64,000 nt of DNA from Undaria pinnatifida (taxonomy: Eukaryota > Sar > Phaeophyceae > Laminariales > Alariaceae): contig JABAKD010000004.1 in the NCBI GenBank assembly GCA_012845835.1, positions 6,553,765-6,617,764 of the forward strand. Reading direction: 5' to 3'. Shown one piece after another: positions 41,571-53,329 of the stretch (the first letter of the stretch is position 1; each line of letters opens with the position of its first letter). Below the pieces are notes generated by a model. It made no database searches. It was given only the letters and a program-made list of their open reading frames with translations, and was not told where the DNA came from. The position numbers were made by a program, and so were the translations under genes.

Positions 41571-42320
41571 GAGTAAGTCTCTAACGGGTGAGGGGAGGGC
41601 GGAGTTTTTAAGGGCGTGGGGGCCTGGGTTCGAACAAGAGGGAGCGGGGGGGAGGGGGGGGACGGGGGACGGGCGGGGCAACCCAATCTATGCGCAGAAG
41701 CTATAAATAAGGGGACACATCTGACGGTTGTGGGATGAATGCATCACTTTATCATGTAGTATATCCTGTAAGCCGTACAACCAGTGAGGAGAGGGCGGCG
41801 TGTTCGAAGGGGGGGGGGGGGGGGGGAGGGGAATTTCCAACAGCTTTAGGCCGCATAGATGTATATCAGTTAGGAGCTAGCTATACGCGTGGTGCTAGAT
41901 CTAGGTGATGGTGCGGGTGGTGGGGAAGGAGGGGGCGTTGGGGGAGGGGGTATTAATTGGAGCTACGCCATGGATGGCTCAAAAGGCAATGAGGTAATAT
42001 CAACTGCGTGGTATTAATAGTGTTTATTTCTCAGGCAGACTTTGGTTTTAGGTAGGGCGGCGGGAGAGAACAAAACGAGGGGGGGCGGGGGGATCAGACC
42101 CCTTTAGGTCGCATGATGAATGTATACCCCGTGGGAGGAATTTTTCTAAACGTGCTAGGTCTAGGCGATGGTGCGGGTGGTGGGGAAGCAGGGGGCGGGG
42201 GGGGGGGGGTAAATGAATTGGAGCTACAGCGTGGCTGGTTGGATAGGTAATGCAAAGAAAGGTGATATCACCTGTCTGGTATTATTATTGTTTGTTATTC
42301 TAGCAGATTTGATTTTATTT

Positions 42321-42957
42321 AGGTGTGATATGTACAAAACACGTTTTTTTGGTGTGGTGTACGCAATGTGTTATAGCTTCGTGGTGTGATATTTTGCATG
42401 GTTTGCAACATAGAACATACATACTGCAAATACAACAAGCGAGGTGACGTGGTGTCATGCAATCAATGCCACCACCATTGAGCACGACGAGGGGTAGAAG
42501 TGCAAATAAATCGTCAGTCAGTGTTTTGAAAGGAACGCTTGATGCACCCGCGCTCAATTACTACGTTACTTCGTTAAGCATATATTTTCGTCTATTGCTA
42601 CATCGTGTTTTAGACAGAGAGAGGTTTTCAGGCCATCATACATGTGCAGACGGCAGGTGTAGCTAGGCACGAAATACCCTGTGCGTAATAGGTTGGTAGC
42701 TACAGTGTGGTCTACCGAAATTCTAGAAGACCTAGACTAAATGTATAAAGTATGCAACCATGTATCACCATGACGATTATTTTGCAGTGACTACTCGTAT
42801 ATATAGACTACATATTATACCATTCATTGCGACTAAAAATGCCAGATATATGATAGCTACCCCAGGTATTATTTGATGCTCTATCTATACGAGTATATAT
42901 TATAGTGCTCTCTGTGGTTATCGCATATATATTAAGATAATACGAATACGACTACGT
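42321..42957. other. AT-rich intergenic, nothing recognised
   Basis: TATA-rich stretches at 42790-42960. No repeat family and no supported frame. Confidence 0.45.
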
Positions 42958-43125
42958 TACTTCGTTAGGCATATGTATCTTACCCCCCCCTCCGCTCCCT
43001 CTTGTTCAAACCCAGGCCCCCAAGCCCTTGAAAATTCCGCCCTCCTCTCACCGGTTATACGACTTACAGAGACACCTATTACTTGATATACTGATGCATT
43101 TCCTTCCACAGCTGTCAGATTGTGT
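42958..43125 (+). repeat. Family P fragment
   Basis: TCAAACCCAGGCCCCCAAG, CCGGTTATACGACTTACAG and TGATGCATTTCCTTCCACAG match the second module of P copy 2. Confidence 0.7.
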
Positions 43126-43165
43126 GAGCTCACCACCTCACTAATAATGTTATAATAAGCAGAGG

Positions 43166-43257
43166 CACACGACGCGTATGAAAATACGTGGAAGTGTGGT
43201 GAGCTAATAAAGCTTTATTTTTCCCCATCCGCCGGAGGATATAAAAAAAAAAAAAAA
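43166..43257 (+). mobile_element. SINE-C, 5'-truncated
   Basis: CACACGACGCGTATGAAAA to GGAGGATATAAAAAAA. Only the last 90 or so bases of the element are present. Confidence 0.75.
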
Positions 43258-43850
<593 letters not shown>

Positions 43851-44160
43851 GTTGGCCGCCCGGATCATTGGGGCCGGCCGTGGGCTGTTTGCGTTTGCGA
43901 GCCAGAAAGCGCTGGTCGGATCGAGGTGCGAATACGGGTGTAGACCCAACCCAACCCCTAACTAAGCCTACTAAGCCTGAAAGCCCAATCCTAACCCCTA
44001 ATAACCCTAACTCTCACGGCGACCCTGACCCGAACCCGGACCCGAACGGGCGAGAAAAAAAGCACGGCAAGCTGCGCTGCTTTTTTTGGAAATTTATTTA
44101 TTATTTCTTCTCCAGATCTGCGGACCACCACATATATATCCGCCGCGGCCAATGAGAGAG
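43851..44160. other. Intergenic with telomere-like CCCTAA traces
   Basis: 43945-44010 holds CCCAACCCCTAACTAAGCC and CCTAACCCCTAATAACCC, degenerate. Nothing else recognised. Confidence 0.4.
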
Positions 44161-44199
44161 CGTGAAACTACCCCACGAAGGTCCGGGCGGCCGCATTGT

Positions 44200-44500
44200 T
44201 GGGTCTTCTGAGAGTTGTTGTTGTTGTTGTTCTTCTCGCATTAACTCGCATAATAATCAAGTCCGTGGTCACAGGACAGGCTCCAGTCACTCTGGAGCTG
44301 AGGAATACCCCAGGGAAAACACACACACAACCCAAGGTGGTACACGCATGCATATATCACAGCTGACGCAATTCATGCCTCCACCAGAACCATATAAAAA
44401 AAGTGAAATCGGGAGTCAGTCTACGATGTGCCAGGTCCAGGCCGGTTCATACGTCTCACTACTCACGCCTGGAGAAACCAAATATTCCGAGCACGAGCTG
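44200..44500 (+). repeat. Dispersed repeat with E-type start
   Basis: (GTT)n then CTCGCATTAACTCGC and AGTCCGTGGTCAC (as in 3185-3290 and the start of element E), followed by GGTGGTACACGCATGC, CAGCTGACGCAATTCATGCC and GGAGTCAGTCTACGATGTGC, which recur inverted at 48990-49115. Confidence 0.65.
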
Positions 44501-44524
44501 AAGAGTGCGACGAGCTGAATCATG

Positions 44525-44610
44525 AAGAGAGCCCCCGAACCCTTCCCTACACTAAAGCGAAGTAATTTTGTCCCCAAATACGAGTTTCCAGTTGAAAAAA
44601 GGGGTCAAGA
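44525..44610 (+). mobile_element. TTAA MITE relic, copy 5
   Basis: AGAGCCCCCGAACCC, AAGTAATTTTGTCCCC, GAGTTTCCAGTTG, AGGGGTCAA. The core is good; the TTAA ends are lost. Confidence 0.65.
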
Positions 44611-45262
44611 AGAGTACTGCTGGTATACTGCTATGATCGTGATTGGTTGTTTTTTCTGCCCTTGATATTTATTGGTTCGAGTTTTTTTTCTTCTCTATAA
44701 TAGATCTGATTGGTTGGATTTTGTCCTCCCGGGATCTTGCTTGGTTGTGTTCTGACCAAGCAACAACTTTTTGATACAATAATTTGATCACGTCATCTGT
44801 GAGTACAACCGACTGAATGGCTGAAACTTAACTTTGCAAACAGCGTGGTGCGTATATGTTTCACTGATATACAGAGTAGTTGCACCTGCTTTCTGCGTTG
44901 TTTGGGAAAATCGCCGCCAAACTGCAGCCGCCGAACTGCCAGATAGACACCAAACAACCTCGAGTACCAGGTACGCGACTATAGGAGCATACGCACCAGC
45001 AGTACTTCGGTACCCAGGGACGGAGCAGTAGCAACATCCAAGTTTATCAGCAGGCGAAGTCGAAACTACTCTACGATATCTACCAGAGTAGAGCGAGCCC
45101 CCGGAGACAGAACCCTGTGACACCTGGTACGCTGCTTCTGGAGCTAGCTGGCCTTTGCCTGGTACCTGCTGGCTGGCTTCTTTTCTACTGCGGGTTGCTG
45201 TATTGGTGGCAATTGGAAGTTCCCTCTTGGCAGTTTGTTCTTCTTTTGAGTCGATCAACATC

Positions 45263-45487
45263 ATGCTCCGGCGAGGTCTGATGTTGTTGCTGGGTGCAGC
45301 CATGCTCGCTGTTTCACATGGCTTTCAGCTGCGTGTTCCTGCTATGTTGCAGCCCAAGGCGCTGCGTGCTCCTGGCGCACGGACCACCACCAGCAAGCCG
45401 GTCTCGACTTCTAGCACAACAGAGACCCCTTCGGCCCTTGCGCGCAAGGATTCGAGAGACGAGGGACAATTCGACTGGGCAAAACAT
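45263..45487 (+). CDS. First exon of a plastid-targeted protein (partial gene)
   Basis: ATG at 45263 gives MLRRGLMLLLGAAMLAVSHG then FQLRVPAM: a signal peptide with basic start and leucine core, then a cleavage-like site with Phe after it, as in heterokont plastid bipartite presequences. A Ser/Thr/basic transit-like stretch follows, then DEGQFDWAKH and a GTGAGC donor (phase 0). FDW-K-H just before an exon end recalls the start of Rieske oxygenases of the PAO/Tic55 group (FDW..WYPV), but the next exon is not found within the remaining 18 kb. An upstream in-frame ATG at 45161 is less likely because it buries the signal. It may be a broken gene or have a very long intron. Confidence 0.5.
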
Positions 45488-46477
45488 GTGAGCCGTTTGT
45501 TTGTTCGCCCGTCTGGCACCCAGGCCAACAACAAGAAGCACAACTTACATGACGCACGCAGCAGACTGACTCATACGCACGCATGACGATGTAGCACACT
45601 GTACCGCCCACGGTAGCACTACGAGTACACCGCATACCTCGACCTACCTGTGCCCGCTTATCTTCTTCCAGAGCGGAGAGTTCGATCCACTCGTATTTAT
45701 CCTGGCACTTGCATACATACGTACCCGTCTTTGTACGAACAACAAGGAAAATAAATCGTGAAAACAACGAAGCAGAAGTTGTGTCTGCGTTCCTTGCATT
45801 GATTATTTTAATGGTTACAAAATTATCAATAGGTTTTTATAACTAATTTTCAAGGACGTCAGCCGTGAGTTTGACGAATTTCAGGTCAATACTCATCTTT
45901 GCAAGCTGCGTTGTTGGTACTCGTAATATACTCTATGAGTAAGTTTGTATTGGGAGGTGTATTCTTTTTTGTCCACTATAATGGCAAGTAGGTTTACACG
46001 CGCCGCCTTGCAGGAGTACGTATCGACCCTAAATTTATCGAACTCATCACACAGCTGACGTGTTACGTGTTTTCTAGATAGACTTTTTTTTTGTCATATA
46101 CTTCCCGAAGTATTAGCGAAACATACATTTTGCACTTTGCTTTCGAAGTTGTACTATATGAACGCAACCCCCCGCCCGGAGAGGGGGGTTGGAGATGGGA
46201 ATACCCCGGGGCTGCCCCGCCGGCAACCCCACGCTGACATCCGTATACACGAGTCAACTCCCAACCCAACTGGACTGGCGACATCCAACTCTCGACGCCA
46301 GCCAACAGCCAACGGCGAACAATCGTTGGCAACTCGAAGAAGACATACGAGGCAACCACCTATAATGTGCAGCATATAAAAACGTACACACGCGTGTAAT
46401 ATATATGCACGCCTTCACACACCATGTACAAATAAATGCACTTACTTGCCCAAAAAAAGCAAGATGTAATATAAGTC
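45488..46477. other. Downstream of the plastid exon, two P end-motif pieces
   Basis: Diverged end motifs at 45852-45908 (minus sense) and 46020-46070 (plus sense) face each other about 170 bp apart and could bound a small element. No further exon of the 45263 gene seen. Confidence 0.45.
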
Positions 46478-46600
46478 GCCGACCTATATCCTTAATGACA
46501 CACAACCCGTAATACGCGCGATCGCCGATCGGAGTATCACCCACAGCTTGCAAAGATGAGTTTCGACAAAACATTCGATCTCACAGCTGGAGTGTATCTT
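46478..46600 (+). repeat. Family P, 3' end fragment
   Basis: AGTCGCCGACCTATATCCTT through GCTTGCAAAGATGAGTTTCG and CTCACAGCTGGAGTGTA. Only the last 120 bases of P. Confidence 0.8.
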
Positions 46601-47759
46601 AATTTTTAAAATATATACGGATAATTCCCCTCTCCCACACTTTCAGATTGCGCGCTGAATCCGAGCCGATGCACTTCCACAACGTTTATGTCAACTATCA
46701 ACATAATATCTGCGTAAAACAGTCATACGTGACCCCACCGCACGGACGGATACTCAGATAATACACACGTTGAAAAAAAAAACACAACAACGAACACCCC
46801 TTGCACCACGCTATAACACTGATGCGGCTAGCCCCCACCGCAAACCTGCGCAATCAACGAAACCCCGTCGCATCTTCAGCGAAAACGGGTTCGTTTACCA
46901 AAAACAGTAATAAACATGCGCAACGTTACTGCGACCGATTAACTCCCCCTCCACTGACTCCCTCAAAAGCACGGGCGGGTGGGTGGGAACTTTGACTAGG
47001 CTGTATCACACCTTGGACCTGTAGCTCTGACTCTGCTCCCCTACGCGCTCCGCGTGCAGGTCGTCGCCTACACAGCTGGGCCAGGTGTACCCAATGCTAT
47101 CGCTGATACGACTATGAATTACCGCATTGATATGATTGGTCAAACTTCTCACGTACGTACAAAACCCATATTTTCCCATACTGCTGTACTTCGATAATAT
47201 TCTGCGTACCACACAGCCTACAAAGTTTAGTTTCAACCATTCAATCGATCGTACTCACATCTGACGTTTTTTTAATTTTTATGCTAAAATAATACAATGA
47301 AAAAACGCAACTTGAAGTACCCGCTTACAAAGAAATGCGAATGTTCGTGAGAGATCGAGCCTCGTCCCTTCACCACACGAAAGATAGGAAATTCGGGTGT
47401 AAGAAATAAAGCTCAAAACAAAACACGTGGTACGAGGTACGAGCGAGGTACGTATGTTTTTTTTTTTTTCAACCCATTTTTTCCTCCTCGCTCTACTCTC
47501 GCTCTCCCTCCCAGTAGTAACTCACAGCTCGGGGGTCACGTAGCGAGCCCTTTTCCCCCCCTCCCCACCAGGGTAGTTGATGGGCATATATATGTACACA
47601 CGTGCCTTCATTTTTTATCGCGAGAAGAATTCGGCGTTTTCTTCCCTCGTCGACTCGCGTCAAATTGTTTTGCTTGCCCACATTGCTAGCAATAGGGCGC
47701 TCTGAGCAGTTAAATCAAGTTGATTATTTGTTTTTCGCGTTTATTTTTCCAATCAAATT
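46601..47759. other. Intergenic, P-motif piece only
   Basis: A diverged end motif at 47205-47272. No supported gene. Confidence 0.4.
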
Positions 47760-47865
47760 CAAAATCGAACACGGTGGTGGTGGGAATCGAACTCAAGGGC
47801 CAACGCTAATCGCAAAACGGTACTTGTATTCGGGGGTAACCGCTAACTCGACCACCGGGGCGGCC
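47760..47865 (-). mobile_element. SINE-A, tRNA head only
   Basis: On the minus strand: GCCCCGGTGGTCGAGTTAGCGGTTACC, then CCTTGAGTTCGATTCCCACC (B box). Similar to 50031-50115. Confidence 0.6.
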
Positions 47866-48439
47866 GATATGACATACTAAGTAATCATTAATAATACCCT
47901 GATGGGAAATAGGAAAATAATGCCTGGTAAAGAAACATCAACGATCGATGTCCATACAAAGTACCTGTTGAGAAATGCGGTCAAAGCTGTTGGTTCATGC
48001 CTGTGCACAAGTCTGATGTATGATGTGCATGACTGCATAGAATCTACGGAGATGGTAGAATAGAAGTGATTATATGATTAGCGGTCCCAATCTTCGATGT
48101 ATATTTTCGAGTTGAGCCCCCTTTGGCTCAGTGCATGGTCAGTATACGCTACAAGGTATTAGTCGTCTTCGGGTGTGCACTTTCAGAGTGGCCTCCGGGA
48201 CTCCAGTACTTTAATACATATTAGCTTAGGGCCACTTATATCCAAGATATTTACCCTTCCTGGTTTTGTATCTTTTGATCATCTTCTCCGCCTGATGATC
48301 CCTCGTCGGTTACCGAGAGCAATCTCCGGTGAGCCACCCTGCGCCGGGCATACAGATAGTCGATCAAACGCGAACCCGCGGTCGGGAATGAGAAACGCGG
48401 ACTTCAATATCTCCCGAGAGCGGGGGTTCCTATCAATAC

Positions 48440-48900
48440 TCAAGGGTACGCCGCCCGCCCGCTACGCTCACGCAAGGAAGAACATAACTTGAGAAGGGTG
48501 CAGAAAGAGGAGACCCACGATTTGGCTCTACTCCGCTACGCTCGCGCAAAGGAAGAATACAGCTACTACAAGTAATCGGGAAGGGGCAGAAAGAAGAGGC
48601 CCGCGATTCGGTGCAACTCGCAATTTGATCATCCCAAGAGCTACTTGTGCAAACATCTACTGCTACAGCAGTACATGTTCATGTTTTATGTAACTTGTTC
48701 GAAAGAGCAAGTACAGCACAGCACGCAGCACACAGCACGGCACATCACCGCTGAGCGCCGCACAGTACCGCACCGCACGGCAGGGCACGGCACCGCACGG
48801 CACTGCATGGCGATGCTCTGCTGGGCTAGCACTGCGGTGCCCTGCTGAGCTGAGCTGAGCTTAGCTGGGACTTGGCATGATGATACTTCGTAACAAAAAG
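48440..48900. repeat. Element Q, copy 2
   Basis: CGCTACGCTCACGCAAGGAAG, repeated at 48535, AGAAGAGGCCCGCG, CCAAGAGCTACTTGTGC, then GCACGGCACCGCACGGCAC runs as in 40861-41570. The CGCTACGCTCGCGCAAGG part is duplicated. Confidence 0.6.
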
Positions 48901-48959
48901 AAAAGGGAAGCCAGGTTCCAACGTGCCAAACACGGTGTCTTTCAGGTGGTAGTCTTTCT

Positions 48960-49115
48960 CGGGTGGCAAGCGGTATAGTCGGTTTTTCCAGGCGCGAGTA
49001 ATGAGACGTATGGACCTGGCACATCGTAGACTGACTCCCGTCTTCACTTTTATATGTTTTTGGTGGAGGCATGAATTGCGTCAGCTGTGACATATGCGTG
49101 CGCGTACCACCTTAG
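48960..49115 (-). repeat. Inverted copy of 44330-44480 repeat
   Basis: Shares GGTGGTACGCGCACGC-like start, CAGCTGACGCAATTCATGCC and GAGTCAGTCTACGATGTGC on the minus strand. Both copies keep a frame reading SQLTQFMPPP. Confidence 0.65.
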
Positions 49116-49564
49116 GTTGTTTGTGTTTTTCGCTGAGGTATCAGTGCACAGAATGGTTACGGAAAATCGTCCTGTTGACGCTGACAACATCCAGGGGGGG
49201 TCACCTACCTATCTATATCCTTCACGAGGACAAAATATAGAACACGCCCGAACGACCTTCCGTAAGGATTGTGAAGCTGTGTGTTAACAACCAGGTTTCG
49301 TTCACAAACACCATACCGGGTACGTATCATGAATGAAACACAGATTTAATGTACCACGCAGCTTGCAAAGTTGTGAGTTTCAACTATTCAATCGGTCGTA
49401 CTCGCAGCTGATGTCTTTTAATTTTTCATCAAATCGTTCAAGGGCCACAAATCTGACGGTTGTGGAAGGGATGCATCAGTATATCGTGTATATCCTGTAG
49501 AACCTATAGACTTCATGATTATATATGTTTCATACTGGGGCGACTTTACAGAGCACTTGGTACC

Positions 49565-49985
49565 TGTTATTATTATAAAAATTAAAATACACTCCAGCTG
49601 TGAGATCGAAGATTTCGTCGAAACTCATCTTTGCAAGCTGTGTGTGATACTCCGATCGCGCGCATTACGAGTTGTGTGTCCTCATTAAGGATATAGGTCG
49701 GCGACTCCCCTTACAACTACAGTGTAGCTATCAGGGTCAACAGGATGATTTTAGTCAGTCTGTGCGCGGAAACTATAAAACCCGTTTCTGAGGGGGACAA
49801 AATCTGACAGCTGTGAAGGGAAAGGGGGGCCTGGTTTTGATCAAAAGCGAGCGGGTTTGGAGGGGGGCGGGGGGGGGGGGGGGGAAAGGGGCAATTTGTG
49901 CATGTAAGCTATAAATCCTTTCGAGGGGATAAATCGGACGGTTTTGGCACCAGTATATTATTGGGGGCGGGGGGGGGGGGGGGGG
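49565..49985 (-). repeat. Family P, copy 5
   Basis: End motif at 49590-49640, then GGATATAGGTCGGCGACTCC, GTCAACAGGATGATTTTAGT, AAACCCGTTTCTGAGGGGGA and the G-run blocks at 49868 and 49970. Confidence 0.8.
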
Positions 49986-50030
49986 GCAGCTCAATATGTG
50001 CCTGGATATGTACCAGGTGTGTTTCATGCC

Positions 50031-50151
50031 GGTCGCCCCGGTGGTGTACTGGTTACCCTCGAATACTACTAGCGTTGGTCCTTGAGTTCGATTTCCAGCG
50101 CCGTGGTGACATTTTGAGTTTGTTTGCACGTATGCATATAAAAAAAAAAAA
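50031..50151 (+). mobile_element. SINE-A, short copy with A tail
   Basis: GGTCGCCCCGGTGGTGTACTGG, B box GAGTTCGATTTCC, then a 40-base tail ending in AAAAAAAAAA at 50139-50151. Confidence 0.65.
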
Positions 50152-50839
50152 CTATGAAAAAGGATCAACTGCTGAGAACGCCTAGCAGCGTTGGTACTCA
50201 CAATTCGACGCGAGTCGACGAGGGGAGAGAATGCTGAGTTTTCCTCGCGATTAACTGTGAAGGCTCGTACCGTAGCGGGTAGGGGAGAGGAGGCCCGTTA
50301 TGTGACCCCGCTTCAAGAGAGCTGTTGTTGTTGCGTTGTCCTATACTGCCCGGTGTGACCTAGAGGAAAGGAACGCCTACAGTATACTGCATGCTAGGAG
50401 GGCAAGGTTTCTGTGGGAACCACTACTAACAACAACATCAACAACGATACCAACAACAATAACATGAGCATCAGACCTGGACGCGACATCTACAGGCCCA
50501 CAATATCTTCGCGCACAAAGGAAAAAACAGGGTGTATAATCGCAAGTCATCTAACAATAATAATGTGAAAAGGAAGTATTGCAGAAACAATAAAGTTGTG
50601 TAGAGACCACACCAACCTAGTGCTTGGGGTACTACATACGTTCCGTGATCGTGGTCACCTCCCAATGTATGCCGAACCATGGAACGAAGTAACGTAGCTC
50701 AGCGTGCATGCGATAGTCAAGCATTCCTTTCAAGCAATAGGCCTGTGTGCCGGATTGTATTCCCCCCCCTCCTGGTGTTCATTGCAGGTGGACTTGCACG
50801 ACTAAATCACCTCGCTCGTTGTGATTGCAATGTGTATCG

Positions 50840-51420
50840 CTGTTTCACAGCAGTATGTGACTGCAAAGCTCGCCACTCTAGAAGGCATCGGCAGCCACTG
50901 TCCTCTTTGCTGGATGTGTGTGTTGTCTTCACTCGTATTGAAGCGTTCTTTCTACTCAACGACATCAATCAGTACACCCAGAGCCCGTGCTGATTCATCC
51001 TAGCTACGAAGAGAGATGCAAGTTATGTGGTCACAGACTGTGAAACAGAGTTCACATCAAGGTAAATCAAGTGAAGTGCTAGCGTACCGGATACGAGAAC
51101 ACAACAAAACAAGCCAGACGCCAGACCATAAAAAAAAACGATAAAAGAAGGAAAATAAAAAATGAAGAGAAAACATGAATGAAAACAGAGCGAAACAAAC
51201 GACAGGTGATCTGAAGAAGTGATGCGACAAGACCGGGAAGGAAAGGAAGGCTGCAATTACCAGAGGAACACCATACGGGCTGAAGAGGAACAGATACATG
51301 CGTACCTGTTTCACGGACAAAACAGCACGAAGAAGAAAACTGCTGCTGCACGGACAGAACAACACCAAGAAGATAACTGCTGTTTCACCGACAAAAACAA
51401 CAGGTAGAAGAGAGGAAAAA
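50840..51420 (+). repeat. Dispersed repeat D, copy 3 (longest)
   Basis: ACGACATCAATCAGTACACC, GTGCTGATTCATCCTAG, TTATGTGGTCACAGACTGTG, ATCAAGGTAAATCAAGTGAA, then A-rich and AGGAACACCATACGGGCTGA, ACGGACAAAACAGCACGAAG. The order is the same as in 57640-58080. No coding seen. Confidence 0.65.
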
Positions 51421-52376
51421 GATACCGCCATAAGGCATAATATGGCATAATGAGGCCGGCGGGGAGGGAAATAAGGGAGCAAAAAAAAAAACAAAAAACG
51501 AAACGAAACGAAAGGGTACCAGCAAGTCATCACTGTCGCTTTCGCGCCCCCCCCCCTCATTGAACTCAACGAAAATAAACAAAGCAAAGCAGAAACTGCC
51601 ACTTGCGGAGGGTTCAGGGCTTATAGTAGCACGCGCTGCACTTCATTAGTCGAGCTGGTACCTTGCCACACTATCTGCCACTTCGTTGCTGCATTCGTCT
51701 ACTACTACAGCGGTATCAGTACGGCTGCTTCCCCCCCCCCCGCACCCCCGGTTTCCCTTGGTTGCTGCTGTTGGCGTCCTCTGTTGTGAGGCGTTGTCAG
51801 CTCTTCTCGGCCTCGCCCCTGTGCCATCTCGTCATGAAGCGGTCTGCCGCTCCGACGATCCCCCGGTGCCAGTGCCCACTCCTCTTAGCCGCCCTCGGCC
51901 ATAGCACAGCAGTCTCTACTCCGAATAGTAAAAGGGGAGCTTTCCGTGTAGATGGGTGCAAATATCAGTTTGATTTCAAGAACCCCCCCCCCCCCCGTTT
52001 AATATTAGTAGTAATAATAGCTACCAGGTATTCTATAGGCTAGCTATATGTTTGGCACTCATTAGCCAAGAAAACATTTATTCACACTCGTATGTGTATA
52101 GCAGCACTATGCGGCTAGGTTCCTGAATGTTGAGCTCTGCGGCTAGGTGTCTGAAGGTTTTAGCTATGGGGCTAGGTTCCTGAACACGTCACTACAAAGT
52201 GATCGTCATATTGGGAAGAGTGCTGTATCGGATGTTCTGCCATACGGTTATGTCCAACTACCCTATCCCTGTATAACAATACGCCGTAGGCCTAAACTCG
52301 ACCTTCGAAATTGTCATATTCTATATGTGATCTGCTTTTCAGATAGATTGCCAGCCATGGTTGTCCGATTACACAT
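51421..52376. other. Intergenic, one unassigned frame
   Basis: 51834-51985 reads MKRSAAPTIPRCQCPLLLAA and GAFRVDGCKYQFDFK, signal-like but unrecognised. Short tandem GGCTAGGTTCCTGAA at 52113-52188. Confidence 0.35.
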
Positions 52377-52703
52377 TTTTATTTTATTTTTTCATTTTTT
52401 TTCTCACACTTGTACTTTCTTTCCAGTTTGTGGACAAGCCGTGGTCACAGGTGGCGTCCCTTCCCCCCCCCGGTTCTTGCCTTCAATTTTTATCGCGCAC
52501 AGGGTTCAGCAATCCCACTGCTCGTCGATTTTTCATCGAGTGTTTGCGAACTCACTCTCTCGCGCTTTCGGCAAGTCAATTTGGGCGAAAGAAAAAGTCC
52601 CAACGGATTTGTACGAGTACGCACTCGGCGGGGCTCGAACTCGAACTCACGAAACTGACCTATACCAGGCTCGAGGATAACCTGATACGCCACCGGGGCG
52701 ACA
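52377..52703 (-). mobile_element. SINE-A, full-length copy
   Basis: The minus strand starts GTCGCCCCGGTGGCGTATCAGG (A box TGGCGTATCAGG), B box GTTCGAGCC, then a shared body (GGATTGCTGAACCC, TGTGACCACGGCTTGTCC) and an A-rich tail (T-rich 52377-52404). Matches 61865-62167 throughout. Confidence 0.85.
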
Positions 52704-52784
52704 AACCCAGGCTTGGTTGTTCGATCAACGGCAGGGTAACCCATAAGCTCAAGGTCCCGAATGTTTTTCTATAGCTCAGGTGAC

Positions 52785-52868
52785 ACCATCGTATATATAG
52801 AGAAAATAATACAACAGCATCGTACCAGGGTACATACAGAGAAAATAACACAACAGCATCGTACCATA
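52785..52868. repeat. 43-bp tandem duplication
   Basis: AGAGAAAATAA.ACAACAGCATCGTACCA occurs twice in a row. Confidence 0.8.
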
Positions 52869-53090
52869 AGTACCATTTATTTGTATTTTGTTTTACACGG
52901 GAATCAAAACCACTAGTATAGAAAACAACTCGACGTACGATCATACAGCAGTTTGCTCTCATGCATCTCACTAGATTTTCTTTGAAACACTGGGCATCTG
53001 CATTCAACATGCAGGTAGCGTATCTCAGGTTCTTCACGGTCATCCGTCCGTGAAACGGTACGTTTTTTTCAAATCGAAAATCCTACTGTT

Positions 53091-53177
53091 TTAACCCATA
53101 AGCACCGCAGTCCCCAACATAGGGACAAAATGCCTGGAGTTAGACTACGATAATCTCAAGGGTTGGAAATGGGTTAA
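53091..53177. mobile_element. TTAA-flanked MITE, second family
   Basis: TTAACCCATAAGC to GGAAATGGG then TTAA, 87 bp. Related to 62876-62960 in its core (GGACAAAATGCC, GGAGTTAGACT). Ends CCCAT/ATGGG are inverted. Confidence 0.6.
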
Positions 53178-53325
53178 GGCTTAGTTTGGGTGAGCTATTG
53201 GTCAACCTTGTGCAAGTGGTCAAGCGGACTAATACCCCACTAATGCCTTAACAAATGGCGTTGTCGACAGACCATGTTTTTTTGGGTCGTGGGTTCAATT
53301 CCAACATCCACCATAAAAAACTTTT
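53178..53325 (+). repeat. SINE-B, partial copy
   Basis: GGCTTAGTTTGGGTGAGC to GGGTTCAATTCCAACATCC; starts directly at the TTAA element. Confidence 0.75.
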
Positions 53326-53329
53326 TCGA

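Larger units (their letters stand above)
40330..42320 (-). repeat. Family P, copy 3, with two nested insertions
   Basis: Minus-strand P starts at the end motif (40340-40392) and runs through GGAGTCGCC and GTAGCTATCAGGGTCAAC, is split by SINE-C (40583-40823) and element Q (40861-41570), and continues 41577-42000 with GGCGGAG and GTGGTGCTAGATCTAGG. A second head-like block follows at 42000-42320. Confidence 0.7.

Noticed and set aside
43945-44010. Possible telomere remnant
   Set aside because: CCCTAA-like pieces are few and irregular, without a clean (TTAGGG)n run, so chance or simple-sequence drift is enough.
51663-52043. 126-codon frame with signal-peptide-like start
   Set aside because: No cleavage-site or domain match, C-run inside, and no splice context.
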